This document shows positions 22,211 through 32,805 of a stretch of DNA of 64,000 nt, in pieces. Position 1 is the stretch's first letter. Each line of letters begins with the position of its first letter. A model generated the notes under the pieces. The model ran no database searches. It saw only the letters and a program-made list of their open reading frames with translations, and was not told the DNA's origin. A program made the translations under genes and the position numbers. The DNA is from Corythucha ciliata (Eukaryota; Arthropoda; Insecta; Hemiptera; Tingidae): positions 37,944,001 through 38,008,000 of the forward strand of contig CM075943.1 of NCBI GenBank assembly GCA_038030265.1, given 5' to 3'.

Positions 22211-22499
22211 AGGCCCATATTCATAGTCGTCACTCAAGCTGAGTATTTGCTTAAACGGCTTCATATCGGTCGTTATGATTAGTGAGTCGTCTGTTTTGAA
22301 TCGAAATAAGCAAATACTCGGCTTGAGTGACGTCTATGGCCCGTGTGCCAAGTCGTTCCTTGAATTTTCCTTAACCTCAAAGCTTTCTCGCAAACTGGAA
22401 AAATTATAAAATAACATGTGACTCTACAGTTTGTGAGGTGGGTTAGAGTCGAAGCAATTTCGAGGAACGACTTAGCATACGGGCCTATGAATACGGCCC
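22211..22499. mobile_element. GGCCCATATTCATAG MITE with TTA duplication, holds a nested MITE
   Basis: The ends are GGCCCATATTCATAG and CTATGAATACGGCCC, flanked by TTA at 22208-22210 and 22500-22502. The long inner arm GTCACTCAAGCTGAGTATTTG pairs with CAAATACTCGGCTTGAGTGAC. A second MITE at 22338-22485 is inserted near its right end. Confidence 0.8.
22338..22485. mobile_element. GGCCCGTGTGCCAAG MITE nested, TAT duplication (148 bp)
   Basis: The ends are GGCCCGTGTGCCAAGTCG and CGACTTAGCATACGGGCC. TAT lies on both sides (22335-22337 and 22486-22488). The same family recurs at 25113-25250. Confidence 0.8.
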
Positions 22500-22502
22500 T
22501 TA

Positions 22503-23866
22503 CTACTCTTGAAAAAAGGAGCTTATAAAAAGGGATGTAACAACATTGTTGTGGACCCACCGTCAATTAGGAACAATATATTATAATGCCTCCGAAAATG
22601 TTCCACTTGTGATTCAAAGCCTTGAGGAACTTTCCAGGGGTTCAAATTCTCAAACAGTGATAACGGATTTTGTGAAAAGAAAATAGACGCGAGGACCGAA
22701 TAAAAATACTGATTCAACTACATAATATAAATTCAGACGAACTTTGTTACGTGACTTGAGTGGCCCCGCCGTATTATTTCACTATACTCTAAATCAATCA
22801 ACGCCCCACATATTTCTATCCCTTAACAACTTCCGCAAACTCTTATCAACTCTGCTCCAAGTTTGAGAATGAGTGAAATATTCCTTTTCTTTTCCAAGTT
22901 TTTGAATTCAGTCTGTTTTACCGTATATGTAATGTAATGAATTCGAAGTTCTTTGTTCTGGCTTGTGTTAGGGAGAAGAGAAAGGTAGAAAATTTTTGAG
23001 ATTTATGAGCAAAAGTTACTTTTGTATTGTATTAGTAGAATGAAATATTTTAGGGTTTTTTGTTTTGCTTTTTGTTTTAGGGATTTTAAGTGCCCTGTGG
23101 GTGGGTTTTGCGTGTTCGATAAAACACGTAATTAAGAAATAAATAAGAAAGCAAACATTATTTTTGCAAGATGTTTTCTGAAAAAAAAAACTTAACCTTC
23201 TAATAACTACAGCGAGCAGTTGATAGACCACATGCAGGGATGGATAACTTTTTGAACAGTGTGTCATTTCGAGTCGACTCATCCACGCTCGAAGATTAAC
23301 CTCTCTTACACCAACTAAGTTGAACTCACGCTTTAGAAGGCGTCGAGCTTTAAAACACAAATGCACACAACAAAGACAAACATAACGAGACATTTTGAGG
23401 GTATCACGAAGTCACGAATACGCCAACTGCGATATTCATCAAGGGACCGTTTACTTGGTTAATTATTTCGAATGCCGTTCTTCCTAAGCCCTTCATTAAT
23501 CCGCTTCCTGTTGTTGAAGATTGTTAACTCTCCTTCTCTGTATATATCCACAATAGTATCATACAGGAAGCAAAGGGACGGCACTAACGTTTCATATCCA
23601 CGTTTCCCTCCTCCATTAACTCCATCAGAAGGCAGAAGGTTAACCTTTTCTGTAATAAGATTAATACCACTAAGACGCGTTGAATAAGGGTATAGCACCC
23701 AAGCCATTATAACACAAGATTTACTGTAGTATTTGGATAATGATGAGCTCGACTCTTCTCTCATGAAGGCTCATTCAGGTCTGGGTAACGATACGTGATT
23801 ATTAGCCCATTTTCCGAAAGGAATTCTCTCTGTCAATCTGTTCCAACCCCTCTCCCCAGAAGGCAG
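22503..23866. other. No gene or repeat recognised
   Basis: Short frames at 23016-23393 and 23459-23764 (minus) have no recognisable motif. Confidence 0.45.
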
Positions 23867-24007
23867 GGGGCCTATTCTCTAACTCCGAAGCAATAGCTTT
23901 TTCGCAGTCATATGTTTATTTCATTAATTTTCTTCAAACAAACAAATGAATGAAATTGACACATAGCTGGCGAAAAAAATATTGCTTGTTGGTAGAGAAT
24001 AGGCCCC
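23867..24007. mobile_element. GGGGCCTATTCTCTAAC MITE, copy 1 (141 bp, CAG duplication)
   Basis: The ends are GGGGCCTATTCTCTAAC and its inverse. CAG lies on both sides (23864-23866 and 24008-24010). The inner part TTTCATTAATTTTCTTC also has an inverted partner. The same family is at 53142-53278, also with CAG, and a half copy follows at 24021. Confidence 0.82.
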
Positions 24008-24020
24008 CAGAGGTGAAACT

Positions 24021-24078
24021 GGGGGCCTATTCTCTAACTCCGAAGCAATAGCTTTTTCGCAGTCATATGTTCATGTCA
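24021..24078 (+). mobile_element. Half copy of the GGGGCCTATTCTC MITE
   Basis: The first 50 or so bases match 23866-23916 almost perfectly, down to AGTCATATGTT, and then the sequence departs. This is a direct truncated duplicate 14 bp after copy 1. Confidence 0.75.
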
Positions 24079-24319
24079 TATGGCCCCGTTGTAAAACTCA
24101 AAAAATTGCTCAGCACTTGTTCAGCACTTGATGAGGTTTTGTTTTCAACACATGTAAAATAAGAGGGAAGGATTAATCACAATTAATCGTGTTATAGCTT
24201 TACTACGGACCCATTGAATACCTGTGTGAGAGTTCCTTCCAATGCTCGGAGGAAAATCGAAACTTTCAGATCGGACGATTTATGACGATAATTATAGATA
24301 AAACGACAATTCAAACAAA

Positions 24320-24464
24320 TCGCTCACTCGGATAAGAATACTGGTACAACTCAAAAATTTTTTTCTGACCTAAACAATTGGGATTAAATAAAATTAAATT
24401 AATCCAAACTGGAATGGTCAGAAAAATTTTTTTGAGTTGTACCCGTATTCTTCCGAGTGAGCGA
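24320..24464. mobile_element. TCGCTCACTCGG MITE, copy 1 (145 bp)
   Basis: TCGCTCACTCGG, AAGAATACTGGTACAACTC and a run of A are inverted at the right (GAGTTGTACCCGTATTCTT, CCGAGTGAGCGA). The middle TTAATCCAAACTGGAATGG is shared, inverted, with the copy at 45900-46047. Confidence 0.82.
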
Positions 24465-24519
24465 AATTTTTCTTTCCCGTGGTTTTTGAGATACCAAAAC
24501 ACGCATTTTAGGACATAAA

Positions 24520-24657
24520 GGCGGCTCCACACATGCGGTATTTGCCAAATAACGAGCAAAATATTTTTCAATTTTCAGTTGGTCGGTTTCTGGGCAATGC
24601 TAGAAATTGATTAAAATTTTGCTCGTTATTTGGCAAACACCGCATGTGTGGAGCCGG
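24520..24657. mobile_element. GGCGGCTCCACACATGC palindromic element (138 bp)
   Basis: GGCTCCACACATGCGGT and TTTGCCAAATAACGAGCAAA at the left are inverted at the right (TTGCTCGTTATTTGGCAAA, ACCGCATGTGTGGAGCC). TAAA flanks on both sides are suggestive. Confidence 0.75.
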
Positions 24658-25112
24658 ATTAAAGAATAACAAAGTTTGTACCTCGAAATAAGGCAAGTCG
24701 ACAAAAAAGACCAAAAAAGGAACGACGAGCCAGTATAGCTAAAAGAATTCCGAATTTGGGCTGAGGCAAGACTTGCTGAAACTTACTCACATCTCGTTCA
24801 TTTATCGATGATATGATTTCTCGTTCATGACAGATATGATTCCATAATGTCCATAATTGAATAAAGCTGCGCGCTTTGCTTCTCACAGATTTGGTGCTCC
24901 ATATGAGATCAAACGCTAAAGCCGCGTTCACATGCGGGCTTTTCTAGCTTTGGGCTGTGTCGGATTGAGCCCTTCATATTGGGGCGGTGGACGAAGCCGC
25001 GAACTTCTTGAGCCGGCTAGCAGGTGAAGGCTGTTGTTTGCTGCTTCGATCCAGATTTGCTTATTTAAAACGTGTTTTTCGAACGAATTTCATCATGAAA
25101 ATCCCACACTAA

Positions 25113-25250
25113 GGCCCGTATGCTAAGTCGTTCCTCGACTCCAACCTTCTTCGCAAACTGTAGAATCACATGTTACTTTATAATTTTTCCAGTTTGTGAG
25201 GGAGCTTTGAGGTGGAGGAAAATTCGGGGAAAGACTTGGCATACAGGCCC
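25113..25250. mobile_element. GGCCCGTATGCTAAG MITE, same family as 22338
   Basis: GGCCCGTATGCTAAGTCGTT and its inverse (GACTTGGCATACAGGCCC) bound a 138 bp palindrome. It shares AACTGTAGAATCACATGTTA and TTTCCAGTTTGTGAG with the 22338 copy in opposite orientation. Confidence 0.75.
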
Positions 25251-25277
25251 AAGACACTGCCACCGTTAAACAATATA

Positions 25278-25725
25278 TAGGGTGTTTCGCAACCAGTCGT
25301 GAATACTGAAAGAGGTGATACAACAGGAGATTTAGAGTCGATATTGTTCTTTTCGACTTTTTCGAAAACCCATTCGTTCCCGAGATATCGATTAAAATCG
25401 ATATTTTTGGACATTCGTTACTTTTCCTCATTAAGAGGGCGTAGCGCCGATACAAAAGCAAAAAAACAAAAACTAATCAGCTCGTTGGAAAGAGCGCAAA
25501 ATTTCCTTCAAATTTGTGTGCTAAAATAGAAAAAATACCCCCTCCAACGATAATAAAATTAGCCCAGAACTTAACGAAAATCCTTTTCTATTTTTTTCCG
25601 TTACTATTCAAAGCGTGTTAACTTTCGAATGGGTTTTCGGAAAAGTCTAAAAGAACAATATCGACTCTAAATCACCTGTTGTATCACCTCTTTCAGTATT
25701 CACGACTGGTTGCGAAACACGCTGT
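25278..25725. mobile_element. AGGGTGTTTCGCAACC element with long inverted repeats (~448 bp)
   Basis: Arms of about 115 bp include GGGTGTTTCGCAACCAGTCG, CACCTGTTGTATCACC and TCGATATTGTTCTTTT, each with an inverted partner. TATATA lies on both sides, which fits a TA target. It is non-coding and of Tc1/mariner-MITE style. Confidence 0.8.
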
Positions 25726-27479
25726 ATATATAATAAATAATATTTCATTGATAACAGAAATAACCTCCACAGCTCAGTCAAAGCCAATGATATATAAAAG
25801 AACTGGATTGCTTATCACTAGAGAACCTATAATCAGACAGGTAAAATCACAGACGCCATGCTCGCTCTTATCAATTATCTGTCTTGTAAAATCCACCTTT
25901 TGTTGATATTTTGTGGATGTCAACAAACCACCCCCAACCATTCTTATTAAACTGATAAGAACTAACATGGCGCCGTATGCGTCTACTCGTCTTTAAAGGT
26001 TCCTTACTCATCACTACTGATAAAGATTAGCTATCAAATAGGCTCCCATAGTGGATGAGAGGGGTGGAGTTTCAAAGTAAATACCGGAAGAGAGTTGTGT
26101 TGCCATAACTACACAAGGAGAGGGACAGGGTGATTGTTTATCAGGGGACGGCCTGCCCCCACCTCGCCCCTCCAGTCCACTGTGAGCAATCCAGGTTTAT
26201 ATATCGTAGGTCAAAGCCCAATACTTCGGGCTTTGGGCGGTGAAAGATAAATATGAACCATCTTTGGCTTTGAGCTATTCTCTTCGAGCGGTGACAGCGC
26301 GCTGTGGACTCGGAGCGCTCTGATTAGTTGAAGCCCACAGCTCAGCTTGAACAAAGCTTTCATGTGAAAGCGGCTTTACGATTGTTGTAGGTTATTGGTA
26401 AAACATTAATTAATAAGGTTATGTTTGTTGGGTTTCCTACTCTTTTTAATCGCTCTTAATGACCCAATAGCAACACAATGCATATTTCGTCTGGATGCTT
26501 TTGAAATGCGGAACTTGTGTCCTCATTTCTTCCCATACGATCAGAAAAAACTCCATGACGTAAAATACAAACAGAAATAGATGATCTTGTTTCTCTTGCT
26601 TCGTGCTCAGTAGGCGGGGACGTGAACATAAATGAAAGAGGCGGTTTTCCTTCACGCATTTCCCAATAGAACCTTTTGAAATATATACGCTTACAAGTGG
26701 CTTCCCTGTAAAGTCTGATCTATGTGCGATGCACGAATAGGACGCCTGGTATTGCTTTGATGCGGAGTTACGTGCTTGAGGTGCACTTTGAGGGGTTGGT
26801 ATAGGGAGAGGTCACTATAAATTTTCTTGGAGAGACACGTGCCGGTTCTGGTCGTCCTTGATATTTTTAACAACGAAACTCTGGACCAAAGGGCAAAATA
26901 AGAATAGCTTTGCAACATTATGACACCACACTATTCTAGCTCTAGAACCCGCAGCTTTATTTCATTGTTAGCGCTGGTATATTGACTTTTCTTCTTACCG
27001 TTTATTAAAAATTTAAAAGAAAGGAGGATAGAGAAGCAAAGCAGTAGAGAAAGAATGGGAGGTTTGACTGAGAATTCACTTGAGCATTACCATATACCAA
27101 CTGGGAAACCTTCAAGGGGAGGGTTATTTCAGAATTCATGACTTTCCACCGCCTTCCAGTATCTCTAATACTTAAATGGGGAGATTTTCCTAAACCTTTT
27201 CCAGTCTCCCTCTTCGATGACCAGCCATAGGATTCCATTTCTTTCTATTATAACCCATTTTATTCACCTCTCGTCCCTGCTCTGCCAACTCCTATTATTA
27301 TCTTTTTCTCTTACACAGATCGGCTCCGTGTCATTCATACCACATAAATGAGGAAATCGGATCGTTATTTTCCATATCTTTCCTTCTTTTTTCTTCAAAA
27401 CACCTGAGTAAACGTAACCGAGCGATAGCTTTTGACAATTTCAATTAATTAAATGATTTTTTGAGTAGACGCATCCATT

Positions 27480-27531
27480 TTATTGTATTTTTGCTGACTC
27501 CTTTAGGGGTAGCACCCCATCATTATCAAGG
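27480..27531 (-). other. Penelope-like tail motif, candidate 3
   Basis: The minus strand reads TTGATAATGAT, the hairpin GGGGTGCTACCCC, then TAAAGGAGTCAGC and an ACAATAAAATG tail. The order (C/T)TGA, hairpin, (G/T)AAA, AATAAA fits degraded terminal repeats of Penelope-like elements. The core bases have drifted. Confidence 0.3.
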
Positions 27532-27769
27532 CACCCAGGCAGAAACAAATCTCTCGGTCACATGTCATCACAAAATTCCCCAAAATCTTGAGTACGTGAC
27601 GTACATGGAAACTTGTTTCTCATACTCCAGTTTCTAAACTGAAACTGAAACTCAGTTTCTGTTGTAATTCCACACGCTGAAGATGGCGAGCAGCCGGAAC
27701 AGGTTCGCTGTCGATGCACTCTAACGACAGACAACGCAGGCTCCTACGGCTACAACAGTATGCATGAGT

Positions 27770-27831
27770 TATAAATAAACCTTACAAAATAGATGTTTGA
27801 ATAAGTTCTGACCCGTGAAACTTCCTCATTG
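27770..27831 (+). repeat. 63 bp dispersed repeat, copy 2
   Basis: It matches 7660-7722; see that entry. Confidence 0.55.
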
Positions 27832-28564
27832 AAAGCTGGGCCAGCGGAATTAAGTCTTGGAAGTCGGAATAGGGAATGGGTGATGTAAGCTATTAAATGA
27901 CGACAATATGCGTTTCTGAAGAATTTTGTTTTCGCAATCTCAATAACTATTACTCCCAACTTGATAGTATACAAGAAGTGGTGTGTTACCTACTAAAAAA
28001 TAAGTTGGTGAAACCAATTTGGCTGCAACTTTGAACAGCCAAATTGCAAGCGAACAATCAATGACCGATATGACCGATATGCCTCTCCATGCGGCGAACG
28101 TAATCGTTCCAGGTTTCATTTCTTGTCCTGACCACAGTTTGCAAGCATCCATCAATTTCTTTCTCCGGCAGTTCTAACTAATTTTTTTTTTTTAGCGAAT
28201 TGTAGGAGAAAGAGTTTTGTTTTTAGCATCACATTTATAAAAAGAGCCAATTAGTTTAAGAGGGGGTTACGCACACTTGACGCATTGTTGAAACTCCCGT
28301 CATCTTCTCTACATTGTGGCTCCTCATATTTCTTTCCTATCGCCTTTTTCACCCACTCGTGAAATTCTCAGTCTCGGAGCAATTAGCGAAGAAAACAAGG
28401 GCATGTACTACACATACGAAAATTATTTAAAAGTTGTTTTGTTTTGTTAAAAAAACAACCACTGGAGACGCACTGAACCTTCAATGCTAATCTGTGCGTT
28501 TATTCGTGAAAGCAACGGCTATACAATCAAAATTATTGGGGGAGTCTATTAAATGCGTTTCAAT

Positions 28565-28600
28565 GAGAGAGAGAGAGTGTGTGTGTGAGAGAGAAAAAGA
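28565..28600 (+). repeat. GA/GT microsatellite
   Basis: A run of (GA)n, (GT)n, (GA)n ends in an A-rich segment. Confidence 0.8.
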
Positions 28601-29061
28601 GCTTCTATGTGAGGATACACAATTTTTCGTGTGTAACCGAACCATTTCTCACTGAGCGGAACACATTTCTTTGGCTTTATAGGGCGACGTTTGGCAGGCG
28701 AAGATTAAGTGGATACGAGAGTGAATTCTTATTTCACGAAATTAAATGTTCTGTTGAAGAAAACAAACTCTCAACGTGACATTTCATGACTACCTATTTA
28801 ATTTAACAGGGGCTTTAAAGATTCGGTCATTATTTCTGGAAGAAATGACTTTAACCGTTTTCCAAGGAAATTCATTACTGAATGAAAACTAAGTTGCACA
28901 CTCGGATCGGTGCAGGCTTTGGACGAGCTTGCTCTGAATGCCTATGCCATCACCTTCCACCTTGACTCTGAAGTTGAATAATCTCTCCATGTCTTTAGAC
29001 AGAGTCTCTGGCCCGTATTCGTAGACATTTCTTAAACTTAAATTTCCCTAAGTGGGCGTCC

Positions 29062-29626
29062 CATGGAGGTAGGAACAAGTGGAGGGAGTGAAACGCATTT
29101 TTCGTCAAGCCGGTCGCCATTACTACACACCATCTGTTATCAGGCCTCACCCAACAAAAACATTGACAATTTGATACTTGATCAGCAAGGTGGCTAAACT
29201 TTACTATAGGTGCCGCAGATTTCCCCCTGCCTTTCGGACGGGAGGGGTGGAGACTGAAGTCACCAGCAGTCCTTTGCTCCCGATTGTTCACCCTAGAGCA
29301 GCAGAGCAGGTTAATTTTGAAATTGAAGTTTATAAATTCTCAAAAATCTCAACCCAATAACAATTAATAATGTACTGGGTCCAGTGCGAAGGCGGTTGGG
29401 ACTGCTCGTGACGTAGGTGAAGGACAATAATGGCCGAAGATCTGCGGCACCTATAGAAAGTTTAGTCACCTTGCTTGATCAGTGAAAAAGTGATAAATTC
29501 CCCCTCCCGTCCTCTCTAGGTGAATGATAACAGTGGGTGTGTAATGGAGGAAAAACCGGCTTCACATGTTTCTACATTAAAAAATCCTTTCTCTCCCTCC
29601 ACTTGTTCCTACGTCCTACCTCCATG
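29062..29626 (+). mobile_element. hAT-like MITE CATGGAGG, copy 2, with nested MULE-like MITE
   Basis: It has the same ends as 3378-3642 and is flanked by the 8 bp repeat GGGCGTCC (29054-29061 and 29627-29634). Without the 297 bp of nested element plus its duplication the copy is 268 bp. A short duplication (TTCCTACGTCCTACCTCC) has enlarged its right end. Confidence 0.9.
29186..29473 (+). mobile_element. MULE-like MITE CAAGGTGAC, copy 1 (288 bp)
   Basis: The ends are CAAGGTGGCTAAACTTTAC and GTTTAGTCACCTTG, flanked by the 9 bp repeat CTTGATCAG (29177-29185 and 29474-29482). Terminal repeats of about 40 bp include ATAGGTGCCGCAGAT. Nine-base duplications are typical of Mutator-like elements. Other copies lie at 42883-43160 and 47788-48524, with a fragment at 45509-45563. 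Confidence 0.9.
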
Positions 29627-29827
29627 GGGCGTCCAAACAGAAGATTTTTTTCCAACAACAACTGATTTGATTTTTACTTAGGATAATTATAACCTGCCGG
29701 TTCTACTTCGTTTAGGGCCGTTCCATAAAATAAATTCAAGTCGTCTCCGAACATCTGGAATATTATTATTTATTTGAGGATACGCAGTCCCCATTGATGC
29801 TCACGGCTGTGAGTAAAAACGTGCTGC

Positions 29828-29900
29828 TGAGAACGGTATTCCTCAGGAGTACGTTGCTCCGCTGCTTAGAACGGACTCCTGAGGGGATACCGTTCTCCCA
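29828..29900. repeat. Imperfect palindrome
   Basis: GAGAACGGTATTCCTCAGGAGT pairs with ACTCCTGAGGGGATACCGTTCTC across a loop of about 25 bp. It could be a small foldback element or a structured transcript end; nothing else is known. Confidence 0.55.
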
Positions 29901-29999
29901 GCGAGTGTGGTTCCCTCAATACAAACGAACGCGGATCCTTAGATTCATCAAAAATTAAAAAATTAAATTGGGAAATGTTCCACGAAACCCCGATTTTAC

Positions 30000-31500
30000 A
30001 GGTGTTTCCAAAACTACTAGTGTTAATTTAGTAGTGATTTTTTTGATTTAGTAGTCGTGATTATGATTTATCACAACTTACTGGGCAACCGTGAAATTGA
30101 AAGTTTCCTGGCTAAATATTTACTACATTGAAAGTTTCACGTCCTAATTTCAATTAAGTAGACTTGCAGTTGGGTGTTGACGACGACAAATATTTTTGGT
30201 TTAATTCCTTGGTCAGTTGCAAGTTTGAGGCCCTATTGTTTTTAGTAGTCACGGACCCTGAGCACGCCGACCGCGTCATAACGTTGAATTTGAAATTAAC
30301 GTGAATTTATTTGCAATTGAAATTGCACGAGTTTGCTAGAATTATTTATTCGGCAAAATTACAAGTTTTCGCGAAAATGACAGCTTCGGGTCTTCAGGCC
30401 TTAATTTTGCCGAAATTGAAAGTTCAATGTCTTAAAACTAAAGCAAAGTTATAGTTTCGAGACCTTTTTTTTTTTGCAGCGGAAACCAAGCTAAGCATGC
30501 CCATACTCAAGACAGACGAAATGGGAAGTTTCGGTGTTCCTTTCAGCAAAATTGCTAGTTGCGTGTATAGGTTTTGGGGAAATACAGATTTGGTGTTAAA
30601 TATCCATGAAATTGCAAGTTGGATTTTTTTTTTTTTTATATGGGCTCGGACCCTCGGCTAGCTGGCCACGACGAATAATCGTGACGTACGCCGCCGTACT
30701 TCCAACAAAACTGCAATATTTTGGAGGCAAATATATGTGAAAATGGATGTTTCCGGGCACACTTTGCGTTAAGTTGAAAGTTCCAGGACTTAATTTCAGC
30801 GAAATTTTCAGTTTCAGGGCTAAAGAGACGAATATTTGTGAGTTTCCTAATTTGGGTGCTAATTTGAGCGAAATTACAAGTTTCCTGGACGAATGCCCTC
30901 AAAATTGGTAGTTTCCGGTCTTCGGGTGTTAGTTTAAGCAAAACCGCAAGTCAAGAGCCTTTGCAAGTCTGGGGAATTTTTCGTGGTGGTGGATCCAACT
31001 GACTAGTCGGTCTTGACTCTTGAAGGAGCCCAGAGCGTGACGAATACTCAGGAGGCGGAAGTTACATGGCCGAACATCCTCGGCAATGCGACTTTCGGCT
31101 TCATTCATTCATTTGTGCGAAAATGTTTGTTTCGAGTCTTAATTTCGGAGATATTGCAAATTTTAGGGTCTTTTTTGGCCGAGCGCCCTTGATGAAAACT
31201 GTGATACCCCCCCCCCTGCCAGCTCCTATCATTATCGAACGCATTCTTTCGACGAATACGCTTTCAGAGAATGAGAAAAGCTGCCCACCCTTTTTTCTAC
31301 TAGAGCTGGCTACGCCCATGATCTTAGGCCAAATATTGTGTGGCGAAATTTCAATTTTGCGGCTATTATTACAAGTTTCGAGGCTGAATAGTGGCAAAAA
31401 TGCAAGTGTCAGTGCATTAATGATCGCATTTACAAGATTCGGGGATAAATTGTTGTGAAGTTGCGGATTAGACGAGCGGCACAATCAATTGTTGGTGAGC
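30000..31500 (+). repeat. Degenerate minisatellite B, left part
   Basis: Loose units of roughly 40-50 bp are built on GCGAAATTGCAAGTTTC followed by a T/G-rich spacer (for example at 30350-30430, 30535-30560, 30790-30900 and 31330-31450). Divergence is high and no frame stays open across it. The array resumes at 32000 after the solo LTR. Confidence 0.55.
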
Positions 31501-31510
31501 GTGCAGCTGC

Positions 31511-31989
31511 TGTAACAAGCCTTTTTTGGGCGATATTGGGGAATGGGCTTATTACTGGAGGGAATTAAGAAACGGATTAAAAAGATTAAAACTGATTTAT
31601 TCACACAGTATAAAGCCTATTACTATACTCGGGGAGGACACACCACGCGGACCTAGGGATCTGACGGGATTACGGCGAAGACTCGGACTGATCGGCGAGA
31701 TCAGAGCGCCCCTTCCTTATGTCTGTTTTTGGGCACCTATTGGTGGGAAACCCGCTTTTCTCACGCTGAGTTTTGCTGACGCTCCAATATTCGTCCTTTC
31801 TCGGCGTCTCGGTGATTTCCGTTTTGGTGCAGCGGGGCTGGGGAGGGGTGAGGAATAATTTGTAGTATTGGTGGATTTAAATAGGGATAATTTTTAGAAG
31901 GAATAATAATTAAGGATAAGGACTTAAATGGTTTTTGTAAACTAGGAAAAGGATGAAGTTGCCCCTGCACTTGTATGTACTTCGTTACA
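31511..31989 (-). mobile_element. Solo LTR (479 bp)
   Basis: The element runs from TGTAACAAGCC to TTCGTTACA on the plus strand, with the terminal inverted repeat TGTAAC/GTTACA. It is flanked by the 4 bp direct repeat CTGC (31507-31510 and 31990-31993). On the minus strand a TATTTAAATCC promoter-like box comes first and GAATAAATCAG, a polyadenylation signal, later, as in U3-R-U5 order. So the minus strand is probably the sense strand. It is G/C-richer than the surrounding array, with no internal retroelement genes. A 4 bp duplication fits Gypsy-type elements. Confidence 0.78.
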
Positions 31990-31999
31990 CTGCTAACAA

Positions 32000-32560
32000 A
32001 TTAAAGTTCCAAGAAAACATAGCCCCAAACAGTGAAATTTTCGGGTTTAATTGCGCGAAATAGCAATTTTCAACGGTTTGTCATTACGTCAATTGGTTTG
32101 GGGTGATACTTGGTTTCTAACAATCGAAAAGGAAGGTTTCAGGGCTGAGAAAACGTCAGGGTATCACTTCATCAGAACAGCCCTAAGCTTCCATGGTTAT
32201 TTACCCCCCTCCCCCCACCAGTTGATTGGTTCTGTGGTTACATCGGGAGCACTCCTTGGCTGAGTTGTGAGTTTCTAGAGGCAATATTCTCCTTTAGCTG
32301 CCAGGAAGCGCCTATAGGCATTAAAATGGTCGATAATGAAGTCAATTGTTCAGTTTTCGGGTTAAAGTACCAATGGGGCCGAAAGCTAAGATTCTGAGGC
32401 TAAATTTGCAGATTAATAGCCGATAAGTCTATTTTAGAGGCAAAATCACCGTTTCTGATCAAATCAATGAAGTGAAAAAATTCAGTTCCCAGTCAGATTT
32501 CTGGCTTCGCGGTGAATTGCGGCAGTTTTGGCGGAATTGATAATTCTCTGGCTGGATTTT
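32000..32560 (+). repeat. Degenerate minisatellite B, right part
   Basis: Units such as GCGAAATAGCAATTTTC and GGGCTGAATTTG-like spacers continue the array interrupted by the solo LTR. Confidence 0.45.
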
Positions 32561-32756
32561 CAGGTAAAGAGCAAGAGAGAGGGTAAGGTTGAGAACAGAA
32601 GGTTGAGAATGCAGGGTAGCTCTCCTTGACTCCTCCATTTCCAGCCTTATCTTACCCCGGAGTCTAAAAAAAAAAGCTCCCTATAAGTCTAGTCAGTTTA
32701 TGGTGCTATATTTAATCCAATTTGACGCCCCTGTTTGGGCAAGTAAACCTTATTGT

Positions 32757-32805
32757 CTGAAGATGGTCCATGAAATAAGACTAAAACCGGTTACGACGAA
32801 CGAAT
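32757..32805 (+). other. Penelope-like tail motif, candidate 4
   Basis: CTGAAGATGGTCC is followed by a short spacer, AAGACTAAAACCGGTTACG and AATAAAGC. CTGAAGATG, a hairpin, (G)AAACCGGTT and AATAAA is the usual end of Penelope-like terminal repeats. The G of GAAA is T here. No coding part is seen upstream. Confidence 0.45.

Larger units (their letters stand above)
24918..26378. mobile_element. Foldback ended by AAAGCCGC, holding other elements
   Basis: AAAGCCGCGTTCACATGCGGG at 24918 pairs with CATGTGAAAGCGGCTTT at 26361-26378. Both have nearby GAAGCCCACAGCTC- or GGGCTGTG-like arms that resemble 58686-58807. Two other palindromes (25113-25250 and 25278-25725) lie between. The pairing of these two ends as one element is inference. 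Confidence 0.45.
26379..29061. other. No gene recognised; small repeats noted separately
   Basis: Apart from the motifs at 27480-27531 and 27770-27831 and the microsatellite at 28565-28600, nothing stands out. Short frames (26446-26655, 27940-28155) are unrecognised. Confidence 0.45.
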
